A stretch of DNA of 64,000 bases from Lumnitzera littorea (Eukaryota; Streptophyta; Magnoliopsida; Myrtales; Combretaceae): positions 106,424,365-106,488,364 of the forward strand of contig JAMXBB010000004.1 of assembly GCA_024138015.1 (NCBI GenBank), given 5' to 3'. The notes beneath the pieces were generated by a model, which was given only the letters and a program-made list of their open reading frames with translations, was not told where the DNA came from and ran no database searches. A program made the position numbers and the translations under genes. This document shows, piece after piece, positions 37,210-48,100 of this stretch (its first letter is position 1; the number at the start of each line of letters is the position of its first letter).

Positions 37210-38150
37210 CATATTCTTTGACTTGCTTGGAACTTAGATTGATGAGAGATCTAAACAAAGATTTTTGTGGTCTTGCAAAGGCTGAGTATGGATTAACAAA
37301 AGATAAAGAAGTTCCATCTATTTTTTCTTGGTATTTAAGATAAGATATCTCATAAAGGTAATTTATCTTGTTGGAATGGGTTTTTTTAAAAGGAGTATTG
37401 AAATTAAAGGTAGTTACTATAGGAGTAATAGAAGTATAAGATGGGTCTGAAGTCGTGGTGCTTAAGTTAGTTGTATTTGGGTTTTTCATCATAGTAATCA
37501 CTCTCCTATTCTCCTAAAGAAGATAAATTGTTTGCCTCTGATACTAAGTGGGGCTCATTTATATACCACAAGATCTAAATTCATATGAATGAAAAGGACA
37601 ATATATAATAATCTCTTCTAATCTCAAGCCTTAACTAGTTTTAATTATGCTTACCAACCTTTCATACCCTTAATGGTGACTTACATAAACCTGTCTTTTT
37701 GTTTGAAAACATATTAGAATATTATATTTATTCTTTATGTATTCATATGATTCATTTTTGATATACATGATCCTTATAAAAGGTAAATATAGAGTATACT
37801 TTGAATTTGAGAAGATAGATTAGGAACTTAGACAATTTCTTTCTATTAGAATTAAGAGAGATAAAGAGAGTTTAGGAAGCCATAAGAAGATATAAGACAT
37901 GCACAATATATTATTATGGTAATCTAAAGACTATATTATGCCTTTTGCGGTACAAAAGATCTCCTTATATAGACTTCTAGTATTACAAACGACGGATAAT
38001 ATCTTAATCAAGTGGTAAATAAAATATACTTTCTCGTACAATAATGCTTGCTTTAAATAGAAATAGATGAAGGACAACACATATGCACTCTAAGGACAAT
38101 GATAATAGATATAAGGACAATAATATACAGACATGTATTAAGATTTTTTA
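37210..38150 (-). mobile_element. Possible older copia LTR and leader/gag remnant
   Basis: On the - strand a CTATATAAGG TATA box (about 37975-37965) is followed some 400 bp later by CTTAGTATCAGAGG at about 37551-37538, resembling a plant methionine-tRNA primer-binding site. A 112-codon frame then starts at 37501 with a Ser/Thr/Asn-rich N-terminus of the kind many copia gag proteins have. If this is right, the younger copia element at 26447-37200 inserted into this gag. No continuation of the older element was found to the left of 26447, and no second LTR is visible, so the call is tentative. Confidence 0.35.
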
Positions 38151-38563
38151 GTGATAATGCTATCTTTGATAAGATTCAATTTAATCCTTTTATATTCTTA
38201 TAAATTTGATTGTAAACTATATATAATACATAACAAGAGTTAAATATATGTGAAAACATTAGTGGTAAATATAAATACATTTTAACCCATATCGAACCGA
38301 ATATGATCACTTGGTTTACGATGGAATCTTCTGTCTGTGTTTGCCTGTTAGGACCTAAAAAGCAGCAAGTGCTGGCGGGTCGTAGGATGGAAGAAGAGTC
38401 GAGTCAAAGGAGTGGCAAATTCGTGAATTCGGCTGGGACCAAGGTTACTTTCAAAGAATCTCTGCCCTACAGCCTTTACATGCCACTGCATATGGAGTCG
38501 TTGAACCAATGTCAACCGACCCACTCCTGGATTCCCTGGTCCAGGACCTCCGTTTATATGCGC

Positions 38564-38569
38564 CACGTG
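38564..38569. promoter_or_regulatory. G-box/ABRE-like CACGTG upstream of the HVA22 gene
   Basis: The sequence GCCACGTGG lies about 320 bp upstream of the start codon and about 18 bp upstream of a TATA-like TATATATTTA (38587-38596). CACGTGG is the core of ABA-response elements, and the founding member of the family, barley HVA22, is ABA- and stress-induced through such elements. Relevance here is inferred from position. Confidence 0.5.
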
Positions 38570-38619
38570 GTAGTTTCCTATTAGCTTATATATTTACTAG
38601 TCCTAGCCCTCGTAACAAT

Positions 38620-38884
38620 CTTCTCCATTTGAAATGTTTTTACAAACTCCTATGTTCTGATGTGTTCTGTTTTCTTTTGTTGCTTTATTAACACTCTTTG
38701 TCCCCTTTTTGCTTCTACACTTCCTCCCTCTCTCTCTCTCTCTCTCTCTCATCAGGAGAACATTCATCTTCGTCCGAAAACCCTAGAAGAACTGGTGAAT
38801 CTTATCATTTATCAACATTATCGTATCACAATAAGTACTATACATACAACATTTTTCTTGTGGAGAAAAGGGGGGAAAAAAACA
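38620..38884 (+). other. Probable 5'UTR of the HVA22-like gene
   Basis: A TATA-like box at 38587-38596 is followed by a pyrimidine-rich leader with a CT repeat (about 38725-38750), common in plant 5'UTRs. No intron is required before ATG. Upstream open frames cross this interval, but none has protein-like features. Confidence 0.5.
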
Positions 38885-41271
38885 ATGGGATCTGGAGCTT
38901 TAACTTTCATCAAAGTTGTGCTAAAAAATTTTGATGTTCTTGCTGGGTATGTGCTGCTTTTCCTTTTTGCTTCTTACCCATTTGAGTATTTTTAATTGAA
39001 GCGATCAATAAGTGAAAAAGATTGGATCTTTATTGATGGAAATGGAAATTCCTTTATACCCCTTTGATGTAAGTAGAGAAAGTAACCGATTTTCAGTTGT
39101 TGATAGGTTAGTTTTTATTGCAATTTGATCTTGAAGTAGCTGATTTTATGTTCTTAGTATCGATTTTAGTTACGATCGCCTGTGTTATTCCATCAAGTTA
39201 GTGTCTGTAATTGAAAGTAAAATCAAAATTTGGTGTCTGTAATGGGATTCTTTGATGGGAAATGATGGCAGGTGCCCGGCTACTGAATTCTATAGAAGAA
39301 ACATTTCCCATTTGTGTATACTTAATTTTTCATAAAATGGGTTCTCGGATGCGAAAAGTTTCCTTTTTTGGCCCTTAACTAGTTGGGCACCCAGGACTTG
39401 TTCTGCATCTTCGAATATGGGTTTTACTTAGGTGACTTATTTGTATTTTTGTTTCAATTTCAGGCCGGTTATCAGTCTTGTGTATCCTCTGTAAGTTTTG
39501 ACTGTTTTCTTATTTTGATTCATTTTGTTTGGAATTATAACCTCGTTGCAACTTTTAGGTAAGCAGTTTCTTAAGTTCGAAGTAGATATTCTATTGTGTT
39601 TTGTTTGACAGGTATGCATCAGTAAGAGCGATTGAGACTAAATCTCCTGTTGATGATCAGCAATGGTTGACTTACTGGGTTCTTTATTCGATGATCACAC
39701 TCTTCGAGCTGACTTTCTACAAAGTCCTTGAATGGTATATATATTTTTGTTTGCAAAATAAAACGAGCTTGTATTCTCTTTCTTGTGGTTATGGAAGTTG
39801 GTATGTTAATTCATTGACCAAAATCATTTCAAATGCTAAAAATTTATTGGGTAATTGTCAGAAGTCATGCTTCGTAGTTACTGTTAGGCTTTAGATTTCT
39901 TTTTATGATCGTATAGGCTTTGCAGTTAGCTGATAACCATGATAACGTGCAATTTTGCTGGTTTGCACTGTTATGTGAAGGAGAGCATAGAGCTTTTATC
40001 GTCGACTAAGGCAAGGAGTGTCTCCACATATTTGACATGATTCTATCTTTAGAGGCCTGAAAGTTGAGAACTGAAGGAAGTTGTTCTTGGAGTGTAATTT
40101 GGTATATTGTAGCATTTGTCTGAAGTATTGTTGTGTTAAGTTGCATTCTGCACTTCTTTAGTTGTAAATTGATGAACTCAAGGATGAACCATCACTTTAG
40201 CTTAACAAGGATCTGAAATGTTCCTTGGAGATCTATATATTTTAGATAGATTAGTTGGATTATTTGTCTGCTGTTTCCTGATAGTGTAGAGGAAGTATAG
40301 AGACCTGTAATCTAGGCATGTTGTCTTTTGGCCCAAAAAAAGACCAATTTTCTAGGCTGGAAAATGTCTTGTCTAAGCTTATGGTCATTCACTTGCCCAT
40401 AATTTGTAACCTTCTACTCAAGGTTGACAATGTTTCCTTATTTTGCAAAGCAATGCTGGTGATCGCAACATTAGGGGTTCTGCTCTTTGTTCCTTAACTA
40501 GGTTGTGTGCTAACATTTGTACTAAAGTTTCCTCAGCATGTGAAGACTTAATCTTTTTGCTGCAATGTGCTGCCATACTTATTTAAGCAAAATTGTCATA
40601 TCATTCCTTCCACCCCTTGATGTAACGGTTCGAATTTTTGAAGTTAGTTTATCATGTTTTACCTCATGCTAAAAAAATGTTGCACTAATACAGTGCTTGA
40701 TAGTGTTTGCCCCTTTGTGACCCATCTATTCATATTCTTAGCTCCAAATGGACATACTGTACAGACATTGTTGGGGTATATAATTATTCATCCATCTATC
40801 GTTCTATTTATCCTACATCTCTTCAATTCCATTACAATTATTTGTTTATTTTCATGTAGGATCCCTATCTGGCCTTATGCAAAGCTGATTTTAACAAGCT
40901 GGTTGGTTATACCATACTTCAGTGGTGCTGCCTATGTATATGAACATTTTGTGAGGCCCATGTATGTCAATCCCCAAAGTATCAATATCTGGTATGTACC
41001 AAGGAAGAAGGATGTTTTCAATAAGCCGGATGACATTCTCACTGCTGCTCAGAAGTACATTGAAGAGCACGGTACAGAAGAATTCGAGAATCTCGTTCAC
41101 AGGGTAAGATTCATCAAAAGCATAACTTTTGCTGAAATATGAGAAAAAGGACGCATGCTTAGTGCAAAAGTATGTAGTCATGTGACGAATTCACTTTTTT
41201 GTTTATTGCAGGCTGATAGGTCAAGGAGAAACAATGGTTACACAATCTTTGATGATGATGACAGATACTGA
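38885..41271 (+). CDS. HVA22A: HVA22-like protein (TB2/DP1/REEP family), HVA22a type
   Basis: Five exons, 38885-38946, 39464-39490, 39612-39734, 40860-41103 and 41212-41271, splice in frame at GT-AG sites to give 171 aa, close to Arabidopsis HVA22a. The TB2/DP1/HVA22 domain covers about residues 15-110 and contains the family signatures GPVISLVYPLYASVRAIE, then a DQQWLTYWVLYSMITLFE stretch, and IPIWPYAKLILTSWLVIPYF. These form two hydrophobic hairpins that embed in the ER membrane and promote its curvature. The hydrophilic C-terminus contains AAQKYIEEHGTEEFE and ends in an acidic FDDDDRY tail. Exon 2 is only 27 nt. Family members act in ER shaping, vesicle traffic and ABA or stress responses; that is inferred here. 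The neighbour EB1 is convergent and functionally unrelated. The short exon makes simple gene finders prone to miss it. Confidence 0.95.
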
Positions 41272-41590
41272 GCCATTTAAGTTACTTTGGAACGCCATCA
41301 ACAAGAAGCATAGCCTAGATCTTTGTTTCGATGATCGTGTTCTTCTTGCATAGCTGTGATGTGTCTTTCTTTTCCTCTTGAGGTGTTTGTGTGCTGGAAA
41401 ACGTAAATAGATGCCATGAGGGCTTGGTAAATATAGTCGCAGGAAGCCCTTGTGGCCTAGAAAGCGTGTCAAAATATAGCTGGCTAATTAGTAATTAGTC
41501 TCTTTGAGTTTACTTATTTCTTTGTCATTTAGCTCAGATCCTAGTTTCTCATCTTCTGAGATGAATAATCCTCTTATGACATTTGGAATC
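41272..41590 (+). other. Probable 3'UTR of the HVA22-like gene
   Basis: Non-coding and T-rich; an AATAAT near 41563 is a candidate polyadenylation signal. With the EB1 stop at 41999 on the other strand, the two 3' ends are separated by a few hundred bases at most. Confidence 0.45.
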
Positions 41591-41920
41591 TATATGGACC
41601 CGCAGAGTTTTCTTGCAACCAAATCTGTAGTTACTGAAAAGTGAAATTCAATGCAAAATGAGGAACACTGGAAGTGCAGTTATGGGGTACCACCAAGGTA
41701 GAGAATTAGCACGAGCCCAGATTCATACGTCACCTAGACTAGAATAGTGCTTTAGCTTCATTGGAATCCATATTATGCTGAAACCTTTAGAAAAATGGAT
41801 CATGGCAAAGGCAGCTTGAAAATGATCACTATTTCTCAGAGGAAATTAGTGAATCCCTGTTGCTGAGGGTCTTCCAGATAATAACCAGCATGTATGGCTG
41901 GCTGGTTAACACATCTCTAG

Positions 41921-41926
41921 TTTATT
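41921..41926 (-). terminator. AATAAA polyadenylation signal candidate for EB1
   Basis: The complement of TTTATT gives AATAAA 73 nt past the EB1 stop codon. It is a canonical signal sequence at a short but acceptable distance; a longer 3'UTR cannot be excluded. Confidence 0.4.
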
Positions 41927-41998
41927 CACATTTGAGATGTTAATCCAACACCGTTGATGAAGGCATCCTCTTTATACAAGACCTTTCTCCATTAGAAT

Positions 41999-44900
41999 TC
42001 AAGACTCATTTTCCTCATCTTCTCCGCCTGATCTAATAGCTTGAAGCACATACTCTTCGGCTTCATCGAGGGCTGATTCATTTGCATCAGCAGCATACAA
42101 TATCTTCTTGACTGCTATTGCCATCTGCATAAACCCAAATTATCAATCAAAACCTAGAGAAAAATTTCCTGTTGCATACTAATAAATACAATTGACAACT
42201 TCCTTCTTCACTGTGAATTCCAGCTTTTGCTTATATTCCTATGCAAACAATTCATGCTGTAAAGTAAGATAAACTGAAAACTGCACAACCATGTAATTTA
42301 AATGACAGAGATAAATACACCTACTGGTTGTAGGCATTATTGCATAAGATTATCAGGAAAACGGTAGTAAGGCATTATAGAACAGGATATATGATGAAGT
42401 TAAAGGATCAGAAAAACATGATCAAGTAAAAGAAAAGGTTATGACTCACTCACAGGGATTTCCTCCAGTACAGAATTCTGACATAATATCTCTATGTCTC
42501 TCAATTTTGCAAAATAAAAATCGCGCTCCTTCTCCAATAGGTCCACGGAGAGCTTGAGTTGAGTAATCTGCATACAAGAATTACAGATAAAACTAGCATT
42601 TGGCAAGAGACCCCTGTCTTCATAATGCCGTTGATCAAGAGAGAGATGGAACAATGTATAACACGTAAAGACCAGATCAGTATCATTAAACAATGCCTAG
42701 GTTAATGGCTCACTAGCTCCTATAATATAATTGCAATCTCATGAGCAAGCACTCTGTAATGCTGATATGGAGTTCTATTGGCCATTGATTCTCAAAATAT
42801 AAGCTCAAAAGCAATGTAAATTTCGAAAGGCTGGTACCTCCTTGGATAAGGCCTCGAGCTGTTCCAATGAAGCAGCAATTTCTGGTTCAGAACCCTTCCC
42901 TTGTTTGGGCACTGCAAAGGTAAATATGAGTTATGGAAATTTCTTTTCCCTTTTTACGCAGCAGTTGATAGGGGAAGGGGAGTAGGAAGCCAATTTCAGG
43001 AGAATGGAGAGAAGAAATAACTGGAAACCCACCAGAGGGTTTATGGACTGTGGTGACATCAGCTGAACCAGCATGGTTGTGCATGTTGTTCGCTTGCAAT
43101 GATTTTGAGTTCTTATGTGAACCCCTCATACTCCGTTCTTTTCCTCCTCTGCTTCTTCGCGCCACAGGATTATAGTTTCTGAATGATATTAATAAATATC
43201 AAGAGAAAAGTTTTAGCGAAAAAATTGAGAAGTGCACAGATGACAGAAGAAAGTGGCATACTCATTCATAATGCCTCCATTGATGGAATCACAGTAGCGT
43301 TTCAGCCACTGTAATAACTCCAAATTGTCCAATGGTCGGCCTTTAACCAGCTTGTTGACTTCAATGTGCTGCCAAAAGGGAAAGAAGTGATGGTGAGTAC
43401 ATCAGTTGACATTTGAACCAAGAGAAACTTCATTAAGTACAACTGTGCTGAGTATGATTTGTACATAAGCCATGTAAACTGTGCTTAAGGTAACCGCTGG
43501 TAAAATGCAATACAATCACTCATTATCCCTAGTACTTCCAATTATGGAGCAGCAACATCCTATATGATTTCTAATCCAGGAAATAAGGATGACAGGAAAT
43601 CAAACAAAACCCAGCTTCTTTCTTCCTATTTGAGGTTTACTTCTTCAATTCCAGATGATTTTCAGCCATGCTCAAGAATTCAAGCTCTTGCAGATATGAT
43701 AGAATTTTATTCTTCACGTGTTTCACAGGTACAATATCAAAAGTATTATCTAACCATTTTTTTTTTAAATAATTATACGCCTAGAGTTTAAAGTTGTCAA
43801 ATGCAATAACTAATCAAACTTTTATTTGTCCAATTTACTGCCTCACATCTTATTATTTACATTTGTACTCTTTGACCCAATGTGTATTTGGCACATCATC
43901 CTAATCATGATGATAGAGGTAGGCTATGAAAGTAAAGTTTAATTGAATATGACATTTAACAACTACAAATTTTAGGTGCAAAATTTTATAAGTAAAGGTT
44001 CCATCGAGTTAAATATTTCCCAGCTTCAAACTTTGGGTGTGAAATTAGAAAAACATTCAAAAGTTGAAATACTGTCTTGACATTATCCCCATTTCATATC
44101 TACATTAGCTACACTAAAACATCATTCTTGATCAATTTGTTAAACGATTTCAAGATTAAGTTTAGATGAACATAAAAGAGAAACAGATTAGTATGTAATC
44201 AAGTAAATATCCGTACAACATGCATGAAGCATTTCACTAAGTTGATTTGCAAAAAGATTGGGATTATGTTTTTATTGACTTAATTGATTATATCCTGCTT
44301 GGAAACTGCAAAAAAGGACATGTTCCACAAAAACTCAACCTTGAAATGGTGACTGAGCTTTCCAGAATAATATATCATCTAATGTTTTGCTACATTGTCA
44401 AGTGCGCATGAAAGATTGTCAGCTAACACTGTCTTAGCTAAGTCTTCATAATGTCTATATATATTTCATTTCAAACTGGAAGATTTAGCCACAATTTTGC
44501 TCAAGAGAAAGACAAGGTAAAATTTTTCCAGGAAAAAGGCTGTCCTGCTTCTAATTTTCAGTAGGGACATAGCACCATATATTGATGAGAAAGAAGCAAA
44601 TGGACTAACAAAATGCACATTACAAATAAAATTTTATCTTCAATTTAGTTTATCAAAATAGAATTGCTGGACTCAACAAGGTAAAATGAAGCATAACAAT
44701 TATGTGAAACTATGCACATTGATTCTCTTCTGATACTGATAACATAAATATTAATCACTTTTGTAAGTTCAGATGCACATTCATTCACTTTTGATACATC
44801 TGTTTTCTGTTTTAATGGATGGAATTTCAAGGAATTAAATTAGATTCACACAAACCGCAAAATCATAGTTTTTTCAATATAAGATAGCGGTTTCAGATTA

Positions 44901-47575
44901 TATCTATCTATATATATATATGTATATATATTATTAGTATGATCATGGAATTTCTTTTCTTATTTCTGGAATATGAGTCTGTACTTGTTATAATGGATCC
45001 TATTGGTAGTATGGAGAATCAGTCTGTCATCTTGATAGAGATAATTTCACTTCATTCAATATTCATCCCTAATATCCAAAGCATTATACATACGTACAAA
45101 GGAAAAAAGATGGAACCTACAGAGGCAAAGTTCTTTGTATTCAACTAATGGTTATGTTTTATTACCTTGTCGATTTTCAACTTGTTGAATACATCCTGCA
45201 GAACCTTATAGTTCTGGATGTATTCATATTCTGTTTTTGCATCAAAGTTGACCTACAAGAGCCACAAATACACCAAGGAGCTACTTTAATAAATATTAAA
45301 AGCAACATAATGAATTTAGGTCATATAGAGGGCAGTACTGCCAGTACCTTATGCATTGGAACGGCTCCTGGATAAGTCATGTCTATCATTTGGCATTGAA
45401 CAGCACCTGATGCAGCCTGTGTAATGATGAACATAGTTAAATTAAGCGGTCGATTCAGGAAAATAGAATGACAATTAGACACCAACTAATATTTGATCCA
45501 TGAATAGCAAGCTTTAAACCCTCTTATTCACCCCTGGCATACTGTAACATACCATAGCACGAGTAATGCAATTTAGGTATAAGCAAATGAAGACGTGACC
45601 TGTCGGAACCCACATAGCTAAGTAAGTTTTTTCTATTAAGCCATGGAAAATAGTTACTACTTCCAGATTTTCAAACCCATCTGAGGTAAAAATCCAATAT
45701 ATGGCAATTAAATGCCACAGAACATCCTAATGACCCATACCTTACAGGCTGCAAGTTATAAGAAACCATATAATAAATTTACTACGTGCAGTATCATGCA
45801 TTCAATTATATATGAGAATTTATCGATGTTTATTGATAATAACGGTTTAGCTTGCATGAGCATAAAAATCTAGAACCACCTTGAAACCAATAATTTCCAC
45901 CAGGTACAAGCTCTAACAAAGTACAGGAATTGTTCTGTTTCCAACCTTGTAAAATATGTTCACAAAGCCTTAAAATGGGATATGCCACCTTGCTTAAGCA
46001 CACCTATATTCACTCACCTCTAATGCAAATACACTCAGCTTGCCATCAGTTGGTAAGCATTACCTCCAAGAGGGCACACAAAGAGGTTACAGAGGCATTT
46101 TGCAGAAAAGCAGAAACCTTATGTCTCTTCAATTGCTATGGTACTTTCTAATAAGTTCAAAGAAAGAAAAAAATTTCTCTAAATTCCGTCCAAATTAGAA
46201 AAAGAAAAGGAAAAAAAAAAAAAAAGAGATAGAGAGAAATGCAAATAACCTCTAAAACTTTGACCTCGCTGCCAAATATACCCGTAAACTTATAAAATGT
46301 ACTTATAACACCTCCTTAACTCTAGTTGGCAAATAACTCAAGAGATACCAAAGTATACTATAATTACCTCTAAACATTGACCTTGGTGTTCTTTCTAACT
46401 GAAAAAGTAAACATCTTTTAATGTTAGTAATTTATATAAGAGTTTAGGATCATCAAAACACACTTTAAAAGTTCAGGAAAAATACATATACTAAAGTCAA
46501 AGTTTAAGATATTAATTGCATTTTGCAGGAAAAGACGAGGAAAAAAAAAAAGAAAGAAAAAAGAAGAAAAAGCACCTAGGGCTCATACTGAACATGTAGT
46601 GAGGCAACTATTGAATGCAAAAAGTGGTCATACTGGAGTTGTCCATATCAATCACAGTCGGCCATCGCAATCAGAACATGGCTAATGCCTCATGACTAAT
46701 GTTACTATGCAAAACTATTGAGAACAAGTTGGCTGCAATTATCTAGATGGGTCATATGTCCTTCTGTTAGTAACAATATTATTACCTACAGCTCATAATT
46801 GTGTAAAGTGTGAACATATTTTCACTTCACACAACCTTAGCATCATATGAGATCAAACCAACCCAAGTGAAAATCCATTCTTAAATTTTTTTTCCTTATT
46901 TTTGAAATATAAGTAAAATAATCAATGAAAAATAATTTTCATTCAATTAGCCTTGCCTTATTGCATCCATTGGTCACTCAAATTTCAAATTAAACACCAC
47001 CACAGGCTACTACAGTTCTCGCATTATTCCGCGATTACGATACCAAAAGGTTACAATCAACCGGTTCCTGTCAATCGAATGATCACCGTATGACTGAATG
47101 CAAATGCAGTAAAAAGTGAAAAGTTATTACATTTTACTATTAACAAGTCGCGAGACGCCCGTTACCATTTTTTATACTAAATTACCACAAGCAATTGTTA
47201 AGAAAACACGAAAACCAGTTTTCACGAAACTTGTTCTCGTAAACAAAAACTCGAAACTTCCAACTGAAACCACGCAACAAAGAGTGATCTCCCGACAACC
47301 CAGAAACTAATTGGCAGCACAAACCTCTATCAAGACATACGCACCGCAAACACAACAAACGTTCATATATCGTAACAATTTCACTTAAAACATATACGTA
47401 ATATATATATGTGTGTGTGTGTGTTTGTGTGAGAGAATTTCTAAATGAAAATAAAAAAATAAAATACCTCTTCAACACGAGAAAGATTGAGCTGAAGCCT
47501 ATTGTTAATCCAAGTCAAGATTTCATTTCTTCCCACAAAATAACCACTATCCATCATGCCTATATTTGAAGCCAT
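41999..47575 (-). CDS. EB1: EB1-type microtubule plus-end-tracking protein (EB1a/EB1b class)
   Basis: Eight exons on the - strand: 47575-47468, 45416-45348, 45252-45166, 43368-43262, 43178-43033, 42911-42838, 42567-42454 and 42124-41999. They splice in frame with GT-AG junctions to 276 aa. The N-terminal calponin-homology domain (about 13-117) contains YFVGRNEILTWINNRL and DNLELLQWLKRYCDSINGG; it binds growing microtubule ends. A basic linker rich in Arg, Ser and Gly (about 125-175, RRSRGGKERS) follows. The EB-homology coiled coil (about 182-235) contains LEKERDFYFAKLRDIE, which mediates dimerisation and partner binding. The C-terminus ends in a short acidic GGEDEENES tail without the EEY/F end of animal EB1; plant EB1a/b also lack it. 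The absence of a basic tail argues against EB1c. Introns 1 (2.05 kb) and 3 (1.80 kb) are large and carry MITE-like insertions. Confidence 0.95.
43790..44080. repeat. MITE-like repeat in EB1 intron 3
   Basis: This segment shares several ordered blocks with 8040-8320, including a CTTTATTTGTCCAATTTACT-like run and a GCACATCATC block. Weak inverted similarity exists between its ends (AGTTTAAAGTTG against the complement of CAGCTTCAAACT). It is non-coding. Confidence 0.4.
44878..44935. repeat. TA/TATC simple repeat in EB1 intron 3
   Basis: An AT-rich microsatellite-like stretch combining TATC and TA units, about 45 bp long. Confidence 0.6.
46239..46523. mobile_element. MITE-like element in EB1 intron 1
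   Basis: The left end AAATGCAAATAACCTCTAAA followed by ACTTTGACC matches the complement of the right end, AAATGCAATTAATATCTTAA followed by ACTTTGAC, giving terminal inverted repeats of about 30 bp across a 285-bp non-coding element. A purine-rich tract flanks it on both sides. It lies in a 2-kb first intron and does not touch splice sites. Confidence 0.6.
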
Positions 47576-48016
47576 TTTCTTTTTCCTGAAGAAAAAAAAA
47601 GAAAAGAAAAGTGAAAAAAGACTCTTTTTTTCCCCCCCGAAACAGGCTATGTTTCAATTACCCAGAAGAGTGTTTCGGTTCAATATATTGAAGATTGAAA
47701 TGCTTCTGAGTCTTATTCTCATAGGCCCTCACCAAAAGGAATAAACTTGAATGAAGAGAGAGAAAGAGGGAAAGAAAAGAAAGAGGGAGAGAGAGATTGG
47801 GAAGAGTTATAAGATTGTTACATTATTATGGCGGAAAATGAGAGCCTTAAATGTTTTTAATTTTTTTTTTTTGCCAAAAAGAAAATGTTTTTAATTTTGG
47901 GTCATCAAAAACGGAAAAACCTAAAAACAAAAAAAAAAAAAAGAACAAACAAAAGCTGAGGAATTAAATGGAAATTTAATGAATGGTTTTGGGCAGAAGA
48001 AATATTTAATGAATGG

Positions 48017-48051
<35 letters not shown>

Positions 48052-48100
48052 AACTGAAAAATCATGCAAAACAAAACGTGACAAGAAGGACAATAGCTGG
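47576..48100 (-). promoter_or_regulatory. EB1 5'UTR and proximal promoter region
   Basis: Upstream of the EB1 start the + strand is strongly purine-rich (so CT-rich on the transcribed strand), including GA-rich 47755-47800 and a GA microsatellite at 48019-48048. Such CT-rich leaders are common in constitutive plant genes. No confident TATA box was identified. Confidence 0.45.
48019..48048. repeat. GA dinucleotide microsatellite upstream of EB1
   Basis: About 15 uninterrupted GA units on the + strand, some 450 bp upstream of the EB1 start codon. Confidence 0.9.

Noticed and set aside
38303..38584. A 93-codon frame upstream of HVA22
   Set aside because: It covers the probable HVA22 promoter, contains the G-box, and has no recognisable domain; it overlaps open frames on the opposite strand.
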